Assembly (NCBI GenBank): GCA_023423415.1
Contig: JAFAFP010000192.1
Span: 1-30,248 of the forward strand
Origin: Pseudomonadota bacterium
GTDB taxonomy: Bacteria > Pseudomonadota > Alphaproteobacteria > Rhizobiales > Xanthobacteraceae
Direction: 5' to 3'
Length of the DNA: 30,248 nt
The position numbers and the translations under genes were made by a program. The notes under the pieces are model-generated. The model saw only the letters and a program-made list of their open reading frames with translations. It searched no databases and was not told where the DNA came from. Below, piece after piece: positions 15,284-22,709 of the stretch (positions within the stretch are counted from its first letter, which is position 1; every line of letters starts with the position of its first letter).

Positions 15284-15320
15284 ATCATGGCCGGGCTCTG
15301 CCCGGCCATGATTGTTTCTG
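15284..15320 (+). terminator. Intrinsic terminator of pckA
   Basis: A perfect 13-bp stem, ATCATGGCCGGGC and GCCCGGCCATGAT with loop TCT (15284-15312), is followed by TGTTTCTG. It lies 32 bases after the pckA stop. The T tract is imperfect, but the stem is very stable and nearly symmetric, so it may also stop transcription from the opposite strand. Confidence 0.8.
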
Positions 15321-15363
15321 ACGATTGCTTTTCACCGGTCGACGCTGATGGCGGACGAAGAGT

Positions 15364-17259
15364 TCAGTCAGTTCGCCGCTTTGCATCGCGGCCGAGCACG
15401 TTGAAGCGCGCTTTCTGTTCGTTCGACAGCGTCGCGTAAAACTCTTCGATCGCCGGTTGCATGATTTCGGCGGCGTCGAGCATGGCTTCGATGCGTGTTT
15501 GCATCGCCTCGAGCCGTCCCGTCGGTGTGAGTGGGATAGCATCCGGACAGGCTGCCTGCAGCGTTGCGATGGCCGCCTGGCTGGCGTCACTGAGCTTCTG
15601 GAATGTCCCGCGCTGCGCCTCTGTGGGCTGCACCGCATCTTCGATACGGTCGATCGGGGCGACTGCGAGTCCGGTCTTTGCTTCCTTGCAGGCTTGCAGA
15701 TTTTCCTCCGGCGTGCCGCGTTGGCGCGCAGCCTCTGCGTCGCTGCGGCCGATATCCGGGCCGATCTGATTGAAGCGCTCTTTCTGTTCGTCTGTCAGCG
15801 AAGTGTAGAAGGCTTCAAGCGGAGGCCGGACAATTCGCAGCGCTTCCGATGTTGCCTCGAGACGGTTGATCATTGCGCTGACGCGGCCGGGCGGCGTCAT
15901 GGCAAAGTCGGTTCTGCAGGATTCCTTGAATGCGTCTGCCGCTTCGGTCGATGCATTGCGTGCCGCATCCAGCAACTTCCGCTGATCCTCATTCGGCTTG
16001 ACTGCGCTGTCGATGCGCTTGAACGGCCATGCTGTCAGGCCTTTGTCCGGCGCGCATGCTTGCGCGATGTCGCTGCGGGTTCGCGGAGTAACTTGCGCAC
16101 GACTCGTGCCACGTGACAGTGGCGCGGCAAAGCCGGGATCGGAATAGGGGCTGCCGTAGCCCCAGAACATGCTGTCGAAGAAGTCATCATAGGCGTAGCC
16201 CCAGTAATAAGGATCATACGCATAAGGGAAGAATGTGTAGTCGAACAAATCCGAGTAGATGTAGGGTAGGAACAATGGGCCACTCCAGGCCACGAAGGCT
16301 GCGCGGTGTCCATGCCGCCATGCCCGCCGCGAGAAATCACGCCCGCGGCGCCCATCGCGATCGCGATTCACAAAGCGCGCGCGACGGGCTTCATCGTCGC
16401 TGATCCCCTGACGCTCGCGTCGCTGGACGCGTTGTTCGCGCGCCAGTTCGCGTTCACGCAGGCGCTGTTCGCGACGGTCTGCACGTTGCTTGCGGGCCTC
16501 ATCGCGCCTTGCGCGCTGGTGTTCGTTGAGTTGCTCTCTTCGACGATCGCGATCCTGCGCCTGCTGACGACGCTCATCTCTCTGACGGGAGAGTAAATCA
16601 TTGCGCTCTTGCCGTTGCTGCGCACGCAGATTTTCGCGTCCGGCGCGGTCCAGCTTCGAATCTCTCAGTTGTTGGCGTTGTCGCGATTGCAGTTCACGCA
16701 ATTGGCCGCGGTCACGATTACGCTCGTCCACGCGCTCCTGTCGTCGTTCGCGATGGGCACGTTCCTGTCCGACGAAACCTTGTCCGACCCGTTCGCGCCG
16801 GATCATGTCGCGGCGTTGTGCACGCTCGATCCGCGGCCCTCGACCGCGTCCACGCTCGCCGCGCTGGCCACCGCCGTGGCGCGCAGCTCTGGGGCGGTCT
16901 CCACCCCTGCCGAACTTGTGTCCGCCGCCACCTCCGCCGCGACCGAACTTATGTCCGCCACCTCCGCCGCGACCGAATTTTTGGCCGCCACCTCCGCGGC
17001 CACCACCGAAGTGCCGGCCGCCACCTCCGCCACCGCGCATGCTCTTTCCGCCGCCACCACCGCCGCCTCGTGCTGCTCGGCCACCGCCACCTCCTCCATT
17101 GCCCTTTCGCGCAGAGAAGTCGGTCGCAATGGCCGAACCATCGCAGGTGTGGTCCAGAGCAGTTTCGTGAGAGTGGTCTTGCGGCTCGTTGGCGGAGGCC
17201 GGGGTTGCCGCTAGGCTGAGGAATGCAGAAAGCGCAATCGGAATAACGGTCCGAAACAT
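15364..17259 (-). CDS. Exported Gly/Arg-rich protein with two Spy/LTXXQ-like repeats
   Basis: This 631-residue protein has a signal peptide at about 1-23 (TPASA-N). Residues 50-120 are glycine-rich with repeated GGGGHKFGRGG units. Residues 120-335 are very rich in Arg, Glu and Gln and should form a highly charged helical region. Residues 345-400 are rich in Tyr, Phe and Asp. Two C-terminal repeats (about 400-510 and 520-631) each contain a Cys-bearing start, a TP-x-GR-x-x-AM-x-x-R segment, a P-x-x-x-FY-x-x-L element and EQKxRFN, the LTXXQ pattern of Spy/CpxP-like periplasmic chaperones. The role is unknown; envelope stress protection is plausible. It is transcribed divergently from the flavoprotein gene. 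Confidence 0.8.
   Translation of the reverse strand: MFRTVIPIALSAFLSLAATPASANEPQDHSHETALDHTCDGSAIATDFSARKGNGGGGGGRAARGGGGGGGKSMRGGGGGGRHFGGGRGGGGQKFGRGGGGGHKFGRGGGGGGHKFGRGGDRPRAARHGGGQRGERGRGRGPRIERAQRRDMIRRERVGQGFVGQERAHRERRQERVDERNRDRGQLRELQSRQRQQLRDSKLDRAGRENLRAQQRQERNDLLSRQRDERRQQAQDRDRRREQLNEHQRARRDEARKQRADRREQRLRERELAREQRVQRRERQGISDDEARRARFVNRDRDGRRGRDFSRRAWRHGHRAAFVAWSGPLFLPYIYSDLFDYTFFPYAYDPYYWGYAYDDFFDSMFWGYGSPYSDPGFAAPLSRGTSRAQVTPRTRSDIAQACAPDKGLTAWPFKRIDSAVKPNEDQRKLLDAARNASTEAADAFKESCRTDFAMTPPGRVSAMINRLEATSEALRIVRPPLEAFYTSLTDEQKERFNQIGPDIGRSDAEAARQRGTPEENLQACKEAKTGLAVAPIDRIEDAVQPTEAQRGTFQKLSDASQAAIATLQAACPDAIPLTPTGRLEAMQTRIEAMLDAAEIMQPAIEEFYATLSNEQKARFNVLGRDAKRRTD
16911..17003 (-). 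repeat. Short tandem repeat coding for GGGHKFGRGG units
   Basis: Three head-to-tail units of 33, 30 and 30 bases (16911-16943, 16944-16973, 16974-17003) differ by a few bases and one codon. They lie in the glycine-rich part of the LTXXQ-like gene and encode the repeated His-Lys/Gln-Phe-Gly-Arg motif. More diverged glycine units continue to about 17090. Length variation by slippage is likely here. Confidence 0.8.
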
Positions 17260-17432
17260 CGGCTAAGATCCCCGGTCAGATACTCCCCCTGAACGGAAAG
17301 AGGTTGGATGGCATTAATGTTCCATGGATATCGGGGGCTTAGTGCCGCGGGCTTGCTGGGCAGCGGACCCGGTTCTCCGGACGTTGCGAAACCTGTATTG
17401 ATGACGGGATTGAGCGAGTTTCTTTGAAGCAC

Positions 17433-18527
17433 ATGCAGATTTTAGTCATCGGCGCGGGTGTGATTGGACTCGCGGTCGCGCGTGAAGCGGCGCGCACAGG
17501 ACACGATGTCATCGTCGCCGAAGCGGCCGATGCCATCGGCACCGGCATTTCCTCTCGCAACAGCGAGGTGATCCATGCCGGCATGTATTATCCAAGCGGA
17601 TCGCGCCGCGCGAAGCACTGTCCGCGCGGCAACCGGATGCTGTATGAATTTTGCGCGACGTATGGCGTTCCGCATCGTCGCTGCGGCAAACTGATCGTCG
17701 CCACCAACGAGGCCGAACGGTCGCGCCTCGAAGCCATCCATGCACAGGGCATCGCCAACGGTGTCGAAGGGCTTGAAATGATCGGTGGCAATGCGGCGCG
17801 CGATCTCGAAGCGGAGTTGTCGTGCATCGCGGCGCTGGTGTCGCCATCGACCGGGATCATCGACGGTCACGCCTACATGCTGGCCTTGCAGGGTGATCTT
17901 GAGGCGCATGGCGGTATGATCGCGTTCGAGACGCCGGTCGAGAAGATGACGCCGGTGCTGCATGGATGGCGTGTGCAATTTGGTGGGGCTGAGCCGGGTA
18001 CGCTGGACGTCGATGCGGTGATCAACTCTGCAGGTCTTTCGGCGCAGGCAGTGGCCCGGAGTATCGAGGGTTATCCGCTCACGCGAATTCCCAAGCAGGT
18101 TCTGGCCAAGGGCAATTACTTTGGATTCGCCGGCCGCCCGGCCTTCACGCGGCTGATCTATCCGACGCCGGTTGATGGCGGACTCGGTGTGCATGTCACG
18201 CTCGATCTTGCTGGACGGATGCGATTCGGCCCCGACGTCGAATGGATCGATCGTGAAAATTACGAAGTCGATGTCGCGCGCGCGGCGTCATTCTATGCGC
18301 GGATCCGGACTTACTGGCCGGGGTTGCCGGAAGGCTCGCTCGTCCCCGATTATGCCGGCGTTCGTCCGAAACTGACGGGACCGGGAGAACCTGCCGCCGA
18401 CTTCATGATCGAAGGGCCGGCCGATCATGGCCTGCCGGGCCTCGTCAATCTGTTCGGAATTGAATCGCCAGGATTGACGTCGTCGTTGTCGCTGGCGGAA
18501 GAGACAGTCTCTTATCTTGCAGCCTGA
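17433..18527 (+). CDS. FAD-dependent oxidoreductase, L-2-hydroxyglutarate dehydrogenase-like
   Basis: This 364-residue DAO-fold flavoprotein has the dinucleotide loop VIGAGVIGLAVAREAA (5-20), an acidic strand end in VIVAEAADAIGTGISSRNSEVIHAGMYY, and further FAD contacts in INSAGLSAQ. The S-x-x-NSEVIHAG-YY segment is the hallmark of the L-2-hydroxyglutarate dehydrogenase/oxidase (LhgO, YgaF) group. Expected activity is oxidation of a 2-hydroxy acid with electrons passed to FAD and perhaps quinone, but the substrate may differ. I chose the ATG at 17433; a TTG three codons upstream is possible. Its 3' end overlaps the convergent DUF2865 gene by 16 bases. Confidence 0.88.
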   Translation: MQILVIGAGVIGLAVAREAARTGHDVIVAEAADAIGTGISSRNSEVIHAGMYYPSGSRRAKHCPRGNRMLYEFCATYGVPHRRCGKLIVATNEAERSRLEAIHAQGIANGVEGLEMIGGNAARDLEAELSCIAALVSPSTGIIDGHAYMLALQGDLEAHGGMIAFETPVEKMTPVLHGWRVQFGGAEPGTLDVDAVINSAGLSAQAVARSIEGYPLTRIPKQVLAKGNYFGFAGRPAFTRLIYPTPVDGGLGVHVTLDLAGRMRFGPDVEWIDRENYEVDVARAASFYARIRTYWPGLPEGSLVPDYAGVRPKLTGPGEPAADFMIEGPADHGLPGLVNLFGIESPGLTSSLSLAEETVSYLAA

Positions 18528-19240
18528 CTGCGTTGATCGACATTGCGGGAAACCACGGCTGCTTCATCCGCGCCCTTCATTTCTTCCGGCGTGCGATCGG
18601 GGGTCACGCGAGTCGCCAGCAGTTGCTTGCGCATCGCCGGTGAGAGGCCCGACGCGTTATTGACCGGCGAAAATTGTGCAGCGTGGCGGCTCTCACCCCG
18701 GTACGTCATCAGGCCGTTATCCGTGGCCACGATATCGCCCTGCCGCAACGTTTCGTCATCGTTGGCATCGATCCGGGCGAGCCCGGTTGGGCTTTTGCCG
18801 TCGCAGGTGCAGTCAGGCACGAGCTTGGCGCGATAGACGAAGGCATTCGGGATATCAGAGTAGCGCTTCCCGTCGGATGAATAGGCGTTCTCGATGCCTC
18901 CGCCGGAAAACACCTTGGTCGGTGACGCCGGGCAGAACGATTTGCAAACCTCGGCTGCGTTGCCGCCACGATTGCTGATCGGGAAATGGCGTCCGTCGCA
19001 CAGCCGCACGCAATAGGCCACGCCGCCGCCAATATGCCCGCCGCGCGAGCGGCGCTCACTCTGACGGTCGTGATTCGGATCGGCGTAAGAAGAGGTCATG
19101 GCGCGGCGCATGCCGCCGCCAAAGAAGAAATCAAAGATACTTTGAGCGGAAGCGGACGACGGCGAACCGACGACAACTGCACTTACGAGAATTGCGCCAG
19201 CAAACCACGGAGAACGCTTGAGTATCTCAGTCTGACCCAC
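18512..19240 (-). CDS. Exported Cys-rich DUF2865 protein
   Basis: This 242-residue protein starts at a GTG (19240) with AGGGGG about 7 bases upstream; an ATG at 19291 lacks a ribosome site. A basic start and hydrophobic stretch ending SASA-Q mark a signal peptide of about 33 residues. The mature part begins QSIFDFFFGGGMRRA and then carries the DUF2865 core AYCVRLCDGRHFPI, VCKSFCPAS and PDCTCDG, six cysteines that could form three disulfides in the periplasm. The family is frequent in Bradyrhizobium relatives and its function is unknown. The stop lies inside the end of the convergent flavoprotein gene. Confidence 0.8.
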   Translation of the reverse strand: MGQTEILKRSPWFAGAILVSAVVVGSPSSASAQSIFDFFFGGGMRRAMTSSYADPNHDRQSERRSRGGHIGGGVAYCVRLCDGRHFPISNRGGNAAEVCKSFCPASPTKVFSGGGIENAYSSDGKRYSDIPNAFVYRAKLVPDCTCDGKSPTGLARIDANDDETLRQGDIVATDNGLMTYRGESRHAAQFSPVNNASGLSPAMRKQLLATRVTPDRTPEEMKGADEAAVVSRNVDQRSQAAR

Positions 19241-19421
19241 GTGGGCCCCCTTCACTGTGTGACGACCGCACTCACGCAACGCGCAAACCATAAAATTGGT
19301 TGCGTTCGACCGGGTCGCCAGATTCAGCCGTGATCCATGGGCCGTGTTTCACTGAAGGTTGAACGCTACAGATGGTCTGTAAACGCGGAATGACCGAAAC
19401 CGCTCGAATGAGCTCGGTCCG

Positions 19422-19985
19422 TCAAATTTTGAGGAATTCGTCCGCCGTGAACAGCGACCGGAAGGTCAGCTTCGCGTCGTGAAAGGCTTCCGTCGCGCCC
19501 TCCTGGCGATCGACCATGGTGAAGACCATGACGATATCCCCGCCGGCGTCGCGCACGGCTTCGGCGGCCTTGATCGCCGAGCCGCCGGTGGTGGTGACAT
19601 CCTCGACAATGACGATCCGCTTGCCAGCCAGCGTCTCGCCGGAAGCAAGACCTTCGACCGACAGGCGCGCCCCGTGCTCCTTCGGTTTCTTGCGGACGAA
19701 GAAGGCCTGGATCGGCTTGCCGCGCATGAAGCTGAGTTGGGCGATCGCGCCGGCGAGCGGTACCGCGCCCATTTCCAGCCCGCCGACATAGTCAATATTC
19801 TCGCCCTGCAGGGCATCCAGCGTCAGTTCGGCGAGGAGTGCCGCGCCTTCGGCATCGAGCATGGTCGGCTTCAGGTTGAAGTAGAAATCGCTCTTGCGCC
19901 CCGAGGCGAGCGTGATTGCGCCGCGGCCGAACGACCGCTTGTGGATGATGTCGCGAAGGCGGGCGCGGGAGTCTGAAGCCGGCAT
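19422..19985 (-). CDS. pyrE: Orotate phosphoribosyltransferase
   Basis: This 187-residue enzyme makes orotidine 5'-phosphate from orotate and PRPP in pyrimidine synthesis. It shows SGRKSDFYFNLKP (28-40), GGLEMGAVPLA (68-78), VRKKPKEHG (97-105) and the PRPP-binding loop IVEDVTTTGGS (126-136), all typical of PyrE. AGGA at 5 bases before the ATG at 19985 supports this start; an upstream TTG at 20006 is less likely. It is upstream of the DUF2865 gene on the same strand, with a gap of 181 bases, and divergent from the nitroreductase gene. Confidence 0.97.
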   Translation of the reverse strand: MPASDSRARLRDIIHKRSFGRGAITLASGRKSDFYFNLKPTMLDAEGAALLAELTLDALQGENIDYVGGLEMGAVPLAGAIAQLSFMRGKPIQAFFVRKKPKEHGARLSVEGLASGETLAGKRIVIVEDVTTTGGSAIKAAEAVRDAGGDIVMVFTMVDRQEGATEAFHDAKLTFRSLFTADEFLKI

Positions 19986-20108
19986 CGGGATCCTATATCG
20001 CTGCAATTTCGCTCTGGGACTATCACCATTGCGCCGGTCCCGCTATTTGGGGGCTGGCATACGGGGCCATTTTCCCCAGTGAACGCAGGCGTTACCAGCC
20101 GGGATGCA

Positions 20109-20789
20109 ATGATGCAAAAGCGAATGCAAGAACCTGCCTACCAGCCGCTCCAATTCCGGGAGGCGCCGCCGCAGCAGATGGAAGAATGCTCCCGCGACTT
20201 CCTCGCCATGATGGCGAGGCGCCGTACTGTGCGCGATTACAGCGACCGGCCGGTCCCGCGGGAGATCATCGCCAATGCGGTGCGAACGGCGGCGTTGGCT
20301 CCGTCCGGCGCCAATCAGCAGCCTTGGACATTCGTGTGCATCTCCGATCCGGCGGTCAAGTCGCAAATCCGTGTTGCAGCAGAAGAGGAAGAAAAGTCCT
20401 TCTACAGCGGTCGCGCCGGCGAGGAATGGCTCGGTGCGTTGCGCCATCTGGGAACCGATTGGGAAAAACCGTTCCTGGAAACCGCGCCATGGCTGATTGC
20501 GATCTTCGGTCAACGCTATGGCTCGGGACCGGACGGCGAGAAGGTGAAGCATTATTACGTGCCCGAATCGGTCGGTATCGCCTCGGGCTTCCTGATCGCG
20601 GCGCTTCACAATGCGGGTCTTGCGACGCTCACGCATACGCCGTCGCCGATGGGCTTTCTCAACGAAATCTGCGGCCGGCCGGACAGTGAGAAGGCGTATA
20701 TCCTCTTGGTGGCGGGCTACCCGGCGGAAGATTGCAAGGTGCCCCAGATCACCAAGAAGGCGCTGGATGAAGTGAGCGTGTGGATCTGA
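20109..20789 (+). CDS. Nitroreductase-family flavoprotein, BluB/iodotyrosine-deiodinase-like
   Basis: This protein of about 226 residues has the FMN-binding nitroreductase pattern: RRRTVRDYSDRPVP (37-50), RTAALAPSGANQQPWTF (59-75), a central lid region rich in Glu and Lys, YYVPESVGIASGFLIAALHNAGLATLTHTPS and the C-terminal ILLVAGYPAED. The R-T-V-R-D-(Y/F)-S and APSGA-x-x-QPW motifs match the subgroup with BluB and iodotyrosine deiodinase rather than NfsA. The substrate is unknown. The paired ATGs at 20109/20112 or a GTG at 20079 could be the start. I see no cobalamin genes near, so a BluB role has no support from context. Confidence 0.88.
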   Translation: MMQKRMQEPAYQPLQFREAPPQQMEECSRDFLAMMARRRTVRDYSDRPVPREIIANAVRTAALAPSGANQQPWTFVCISDPAVKSQIRVAAEEEEKSFYSGRAGEEWLGALRHLGTDWEKPFLETAPWLIAIFGQRYGSGPDGEKVKHYYVPESVGIASGFLIAALHNAGLATLTHTPSPMGFLNEICGRPDSEKAYILLVAGYPAEDCKVPQITKKALDEVSVWI

Positions 20790-20826
20790 CTGCAAAACTC
20801 GCAGCCCCTGGCGAGCGGCCTTTTGC

Positions 20827-21411
20827 TCAGGCCGCCAGCGGCTGATGTTCGGCGCAAATCCGCGTGCTGTCCTGCTCGCTCAACCGCTCGTCCAGCAAGG
20901 CGCAGAAATGCGGCGCGCCTGCCGGTGCATCCTTGCGGAAATGCCGGCAGGTACAGCACACGCCAAAGGGTTGCTGGTGATTGGCGGTTTGCAGCGCCGA
21001 CAAAGTCGCCATGAGTCCGTCGGCGGTGCGCTGCGCCGTGTCGGGTGGCAAAGTATTCGCAGCTTTGGCGAGCAGCAGCAGCGGGTCGCTGGCGAGCACG
21101 GAACGTCCGCTACGTGTGATTGACAGCCGCACCACGCGGCCGGAATTCCGGTCGGGTTCGCGCGTGACGAGTCCTTTACGCTCCAGCGCATTCAAGGTTT
21201 GCGAGATCGTGCCCTTGGTGGCCCCGAGGTAGCGGGTGAGCGCGCCTGCCGTATTTGAGAAGCGGTTGCAGCGCGACAAATAGCGCAGCGCGTCCCATTG
21301 TGCGGGATTGAGCGCGCCATCGTGGCCTTCCGCGCGCACGAGGCGTGCGAGCCGATCGACGAGTTCTGCGATCTGTCCGGGGGCGCGCTCGACGTCGCGA
21401 CGCGTGGTCAT
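20827..21411 (-). CDS. MarR-family regulator with C-terminal cysteine cluster
   Basis: This 194-residue protein has a MarR winged helix at about 35-110: LNPAQWDALRYLSRCNRF, GALTRYLGATKGTISQTLNALERKGLV and the wing REPDRNSGRVVRLSITRSG. After the dimerisation helices comes an unusual tail with Cys152, Cys153, Cys155, Cys170 and Cys186 plus His residues (CCTCRHF, HFC, ICAEH), which looks like a metal or Fe-S site. Such a sensor could respond to metal, oxidant or redox state. The gene is divergent from the exported-protein gene, and a palindrome 9 bases before its ATG suggests autorepression. It ends close to the nitroreductase gene, convergently. Confidence 0.88.
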   Translation of the reverse strand: MTTRRDVERAPGQIAELVDRLARLVRAEGHDGALNPAQWDALRYLSRCNRFSNTAGALTRYLGATKGTISQTLNALERKGLVTREPDRNSGRVVRLSITRSGRSVLASDPLLLLAKAANTLPPDTAQRTADGLMATLSALQTANHQQPFGVCCTCRHFRKDAPAGAPHFCALLDERLSEQDSTRICAEHQPLAA

Positions 21412-21420
21412 GCCAAATAG

Positions 21421-21433
21421 TATCGAGTCGATA
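21421..21433. promoter_or_regulatory. Putative MarR operator, copy 1
   Basis: TATCGA-G-TCGATA is a perfect odd palindrome inside an 18-base stretch (AATAGTATCGAGTC(G/A)ATA) that recurs once. It lies 9 bases before the marR start codon. Confidence 0.7.
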
Positions 21434-21464
21434 TTTTACTTGCAAGCTGCATTCGATCGAATAG

Positions 21465-21477
21465 TATCGAGTCAATA
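21465..21477. promoter_or_regulatory. Putative MarR operator, copy 2
   Basis: TATCGA-G-TCAATA is the second copy of the operator, with one change from perfect symmetry. Its offset from copy 1 is 44 bases, near four helical turns, and it lies 15 bases before the start of the exported-protein gene, next to its GGAGG site. Both divergent genes should therefore be under MarR control. Confidence 0.7.
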
Positions 21478-21492
21478 CCATGGAGGCCCATC

Positions 21493-22233
21493 ATGATCCG
21501 CCCGTTTGTCCTGGCCGCTGTCGCAGCGATCAGCCTGTCGCCGTCATTTGACGCCCTGGCCCATGATCTGAAATCGGCAAAAAAAGCCGATATTCCAGCA
21601 AGTTTCGACATTCTCTCGGCGGGTGCAAAGGCCAAGGGCAAGATCGTCACCTTCAGCATGACGGTCGCCGGGACCGCTGGAGCCGACAAGCCGCAGCCGA
21701 CGGGGAAGCTCCCCGGCGCTTCCGTCCACGCCTATGTCTGGCCGACCACGTTGGATCCCGAAGTCGCCGGCTTCTCCAAGGGCTCCGGCATCCTCGCGCT
21801 TGCCGTTACCGCGCATCCGGATTTCGACGACACACCGCTGATCGATGAAAACGGCGATGGCGATCCGAACAACGACGGCGCGAACTGGCACAGCCATTGG
21901 GTCGTGCTCGCCAAGGATCCGGCCTGCGGCCCGGCCGGCCTGAAGGTGCGCGATATCTCGGCGGGAGAGGATCTGGCTGTACCGCCGACTGCGCCGGGAT
22001 TGCCCTTGATGCTTGATAGTCCGGGAGCGTCGCCCTTAATCAAGGGCTCGCAGCTTTCAGTCAGCAGCGCGCTGCGCGATGGAAAGCCACTGGTTGGAGC
22101 CGGGTTCGATGCGGTGACGTCGAAGCTGACGGTCAACAAGGAAGCCAAGGCGCCGCTGCTGTGCGTCACCGAGGTCTTTGATATCGCGTCAGGCACGCTC
22201 GACCTCTCGGGCAAGATCGTCGAGGGCAAGTGA
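21493..22233 (+). CDS. Exported protein of unknown function with Asp/Asn loop and HSH motif
   Basis: This 246-residue protein has a clear signal peptide (cleavage after DALA, residue 23), so the mature form begins HDLK. It contains IDENGDGDPNNDG (117-129), which resembles a calcium-binding loop, directly followed by NWHSHW (131-136), a possible metal site. Two cysteines (145 and 224) may pair. The middle part (about 48-110) looks like a beta-rich fold. I do not recognise the family. GGAGG lies 6 bases before the ATG. The next gene starts in the GTGA overlap, so it is cotranslated with a redoxin, and a MarR regulator is divergent; exported metal or redox handling is a reasonable guess. Confidence 0.75.
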   Translation: MIRPFVLAAVAAISLSPSFDALAHDLKSAKKADIPASFDILSAGAKAKGKIVTFSMTVAGTAGADKPQPTGKLPGASVHAYVWPTTLDPEVAGFSKGSGILALAVTAHPDFDDTPLIDENGDGDPNNDGANWHSHWVVLAKDPACGPAGLKVRDISAGEDLAVPPTAPGLPLMLDSPGASPLIKGSQLSVSSALRDGKPLVGAGFDAVTSKLTVNKEAKAPLLCVTEVFDIASGTLDLSGKIVEGK

Positions 22234-22709
22234 CCAGTTCAGAGACACTCGCACCGCAGCTTGTTGTCGATCGCTGGTTCAACACGGCGGCGCCAATCAG
22301 CTTGTCCGGTCTGCGCGGGCGTGTTGTGCTGCTGCACGCCTTCCAGATGCTGTGCCCCGGCTGCGTATCGCACGGTACGCCACAGGCTGAACGGGCGTGC
22401 CGCATATTCGCGGCGAGCGATTTTCAGGTCGTCGGTCTTCACACGGTGTTCGAGCATCATGCAGCCATGGCGCCGGTGTCGCTTGAGGCCTTCATTCATG
22501 AATACCGGCTGACATTTCCCATTGGGGTCGACCGGCCAGACACTGACGGACCCATTCCGCTGACGATGCAGGCTTACGGCATGCGCGGCACGCCGACGCA
22601 TATCCTGATCGACCGGCGCGGGATCCTCCGGCATCATGGTTTTGGCGCGGGAGGACATGGCACTCGGCGCGCGTATTGCAGCGCTGATCGCAGAGCCTGC
22701 GTCAAATAA
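22230..22709 (+). CDS. Redoxin/TlpA-like thioredoxin-fold protein, apparently frameshifted at its end
   Basis: This protein has a peroxiredoxin/TlpA-like fold: RGRVVLLHAFQMLCPGCVSHGTPQAER places a CPGC pair at Cys42 and Cys45, and GTPTHILIDRRGILRHHGFG supplies the cis-proline strand. No signal peptide is visible, so it may be cytoplasmic. It starts at a GTG in a GTGA overlap with the exported-protein stop. The last residues read GGHGTRRAYCSADRRACVK, but in the +1 frame from 22651 the codons give EDMALGARIAALIAEPASNN and a stop at 22711-22713, a much more natural end. One extra G in the GGG run at 22649-22651 would explain this. Confidence 0.8.
   Translation: MTSSETLAPQLVVDRWFNTAAPISLSGLRGRVVLLHAFQMLCPGCVSHGTPQAERACRIFAASDFQVVGLHTVFEHHAAMAPVSLEAFIHEYRLTFPIGVDRPDTDGPIPLTMQAYGMRGTPTHILIDRRGILRHHGFGAGGHGTRRAYCSADRRACVK

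Noticed and set aside
16911..17090. Regular repeats that could suggest a CRISPR array
   Set aside because: Units are adjacent without unique spacers and keep a reading frame; they are a protein-coding tandem repeat.
16601..17214. Proline- and alanine-rich plus-strand frames opposite the Gly/Arg-rich gene
   Set aside because: Complement of the glycine repeat; the minus strand has a signal peptide and Spy-like repeats, so it is the coding one.
19385..19421. Terminator downstream of pyrE
   Set aside because: GACCGA and TCGGTC arms are visible, but there is no T tract and the stem is interrupted; too weak to list.
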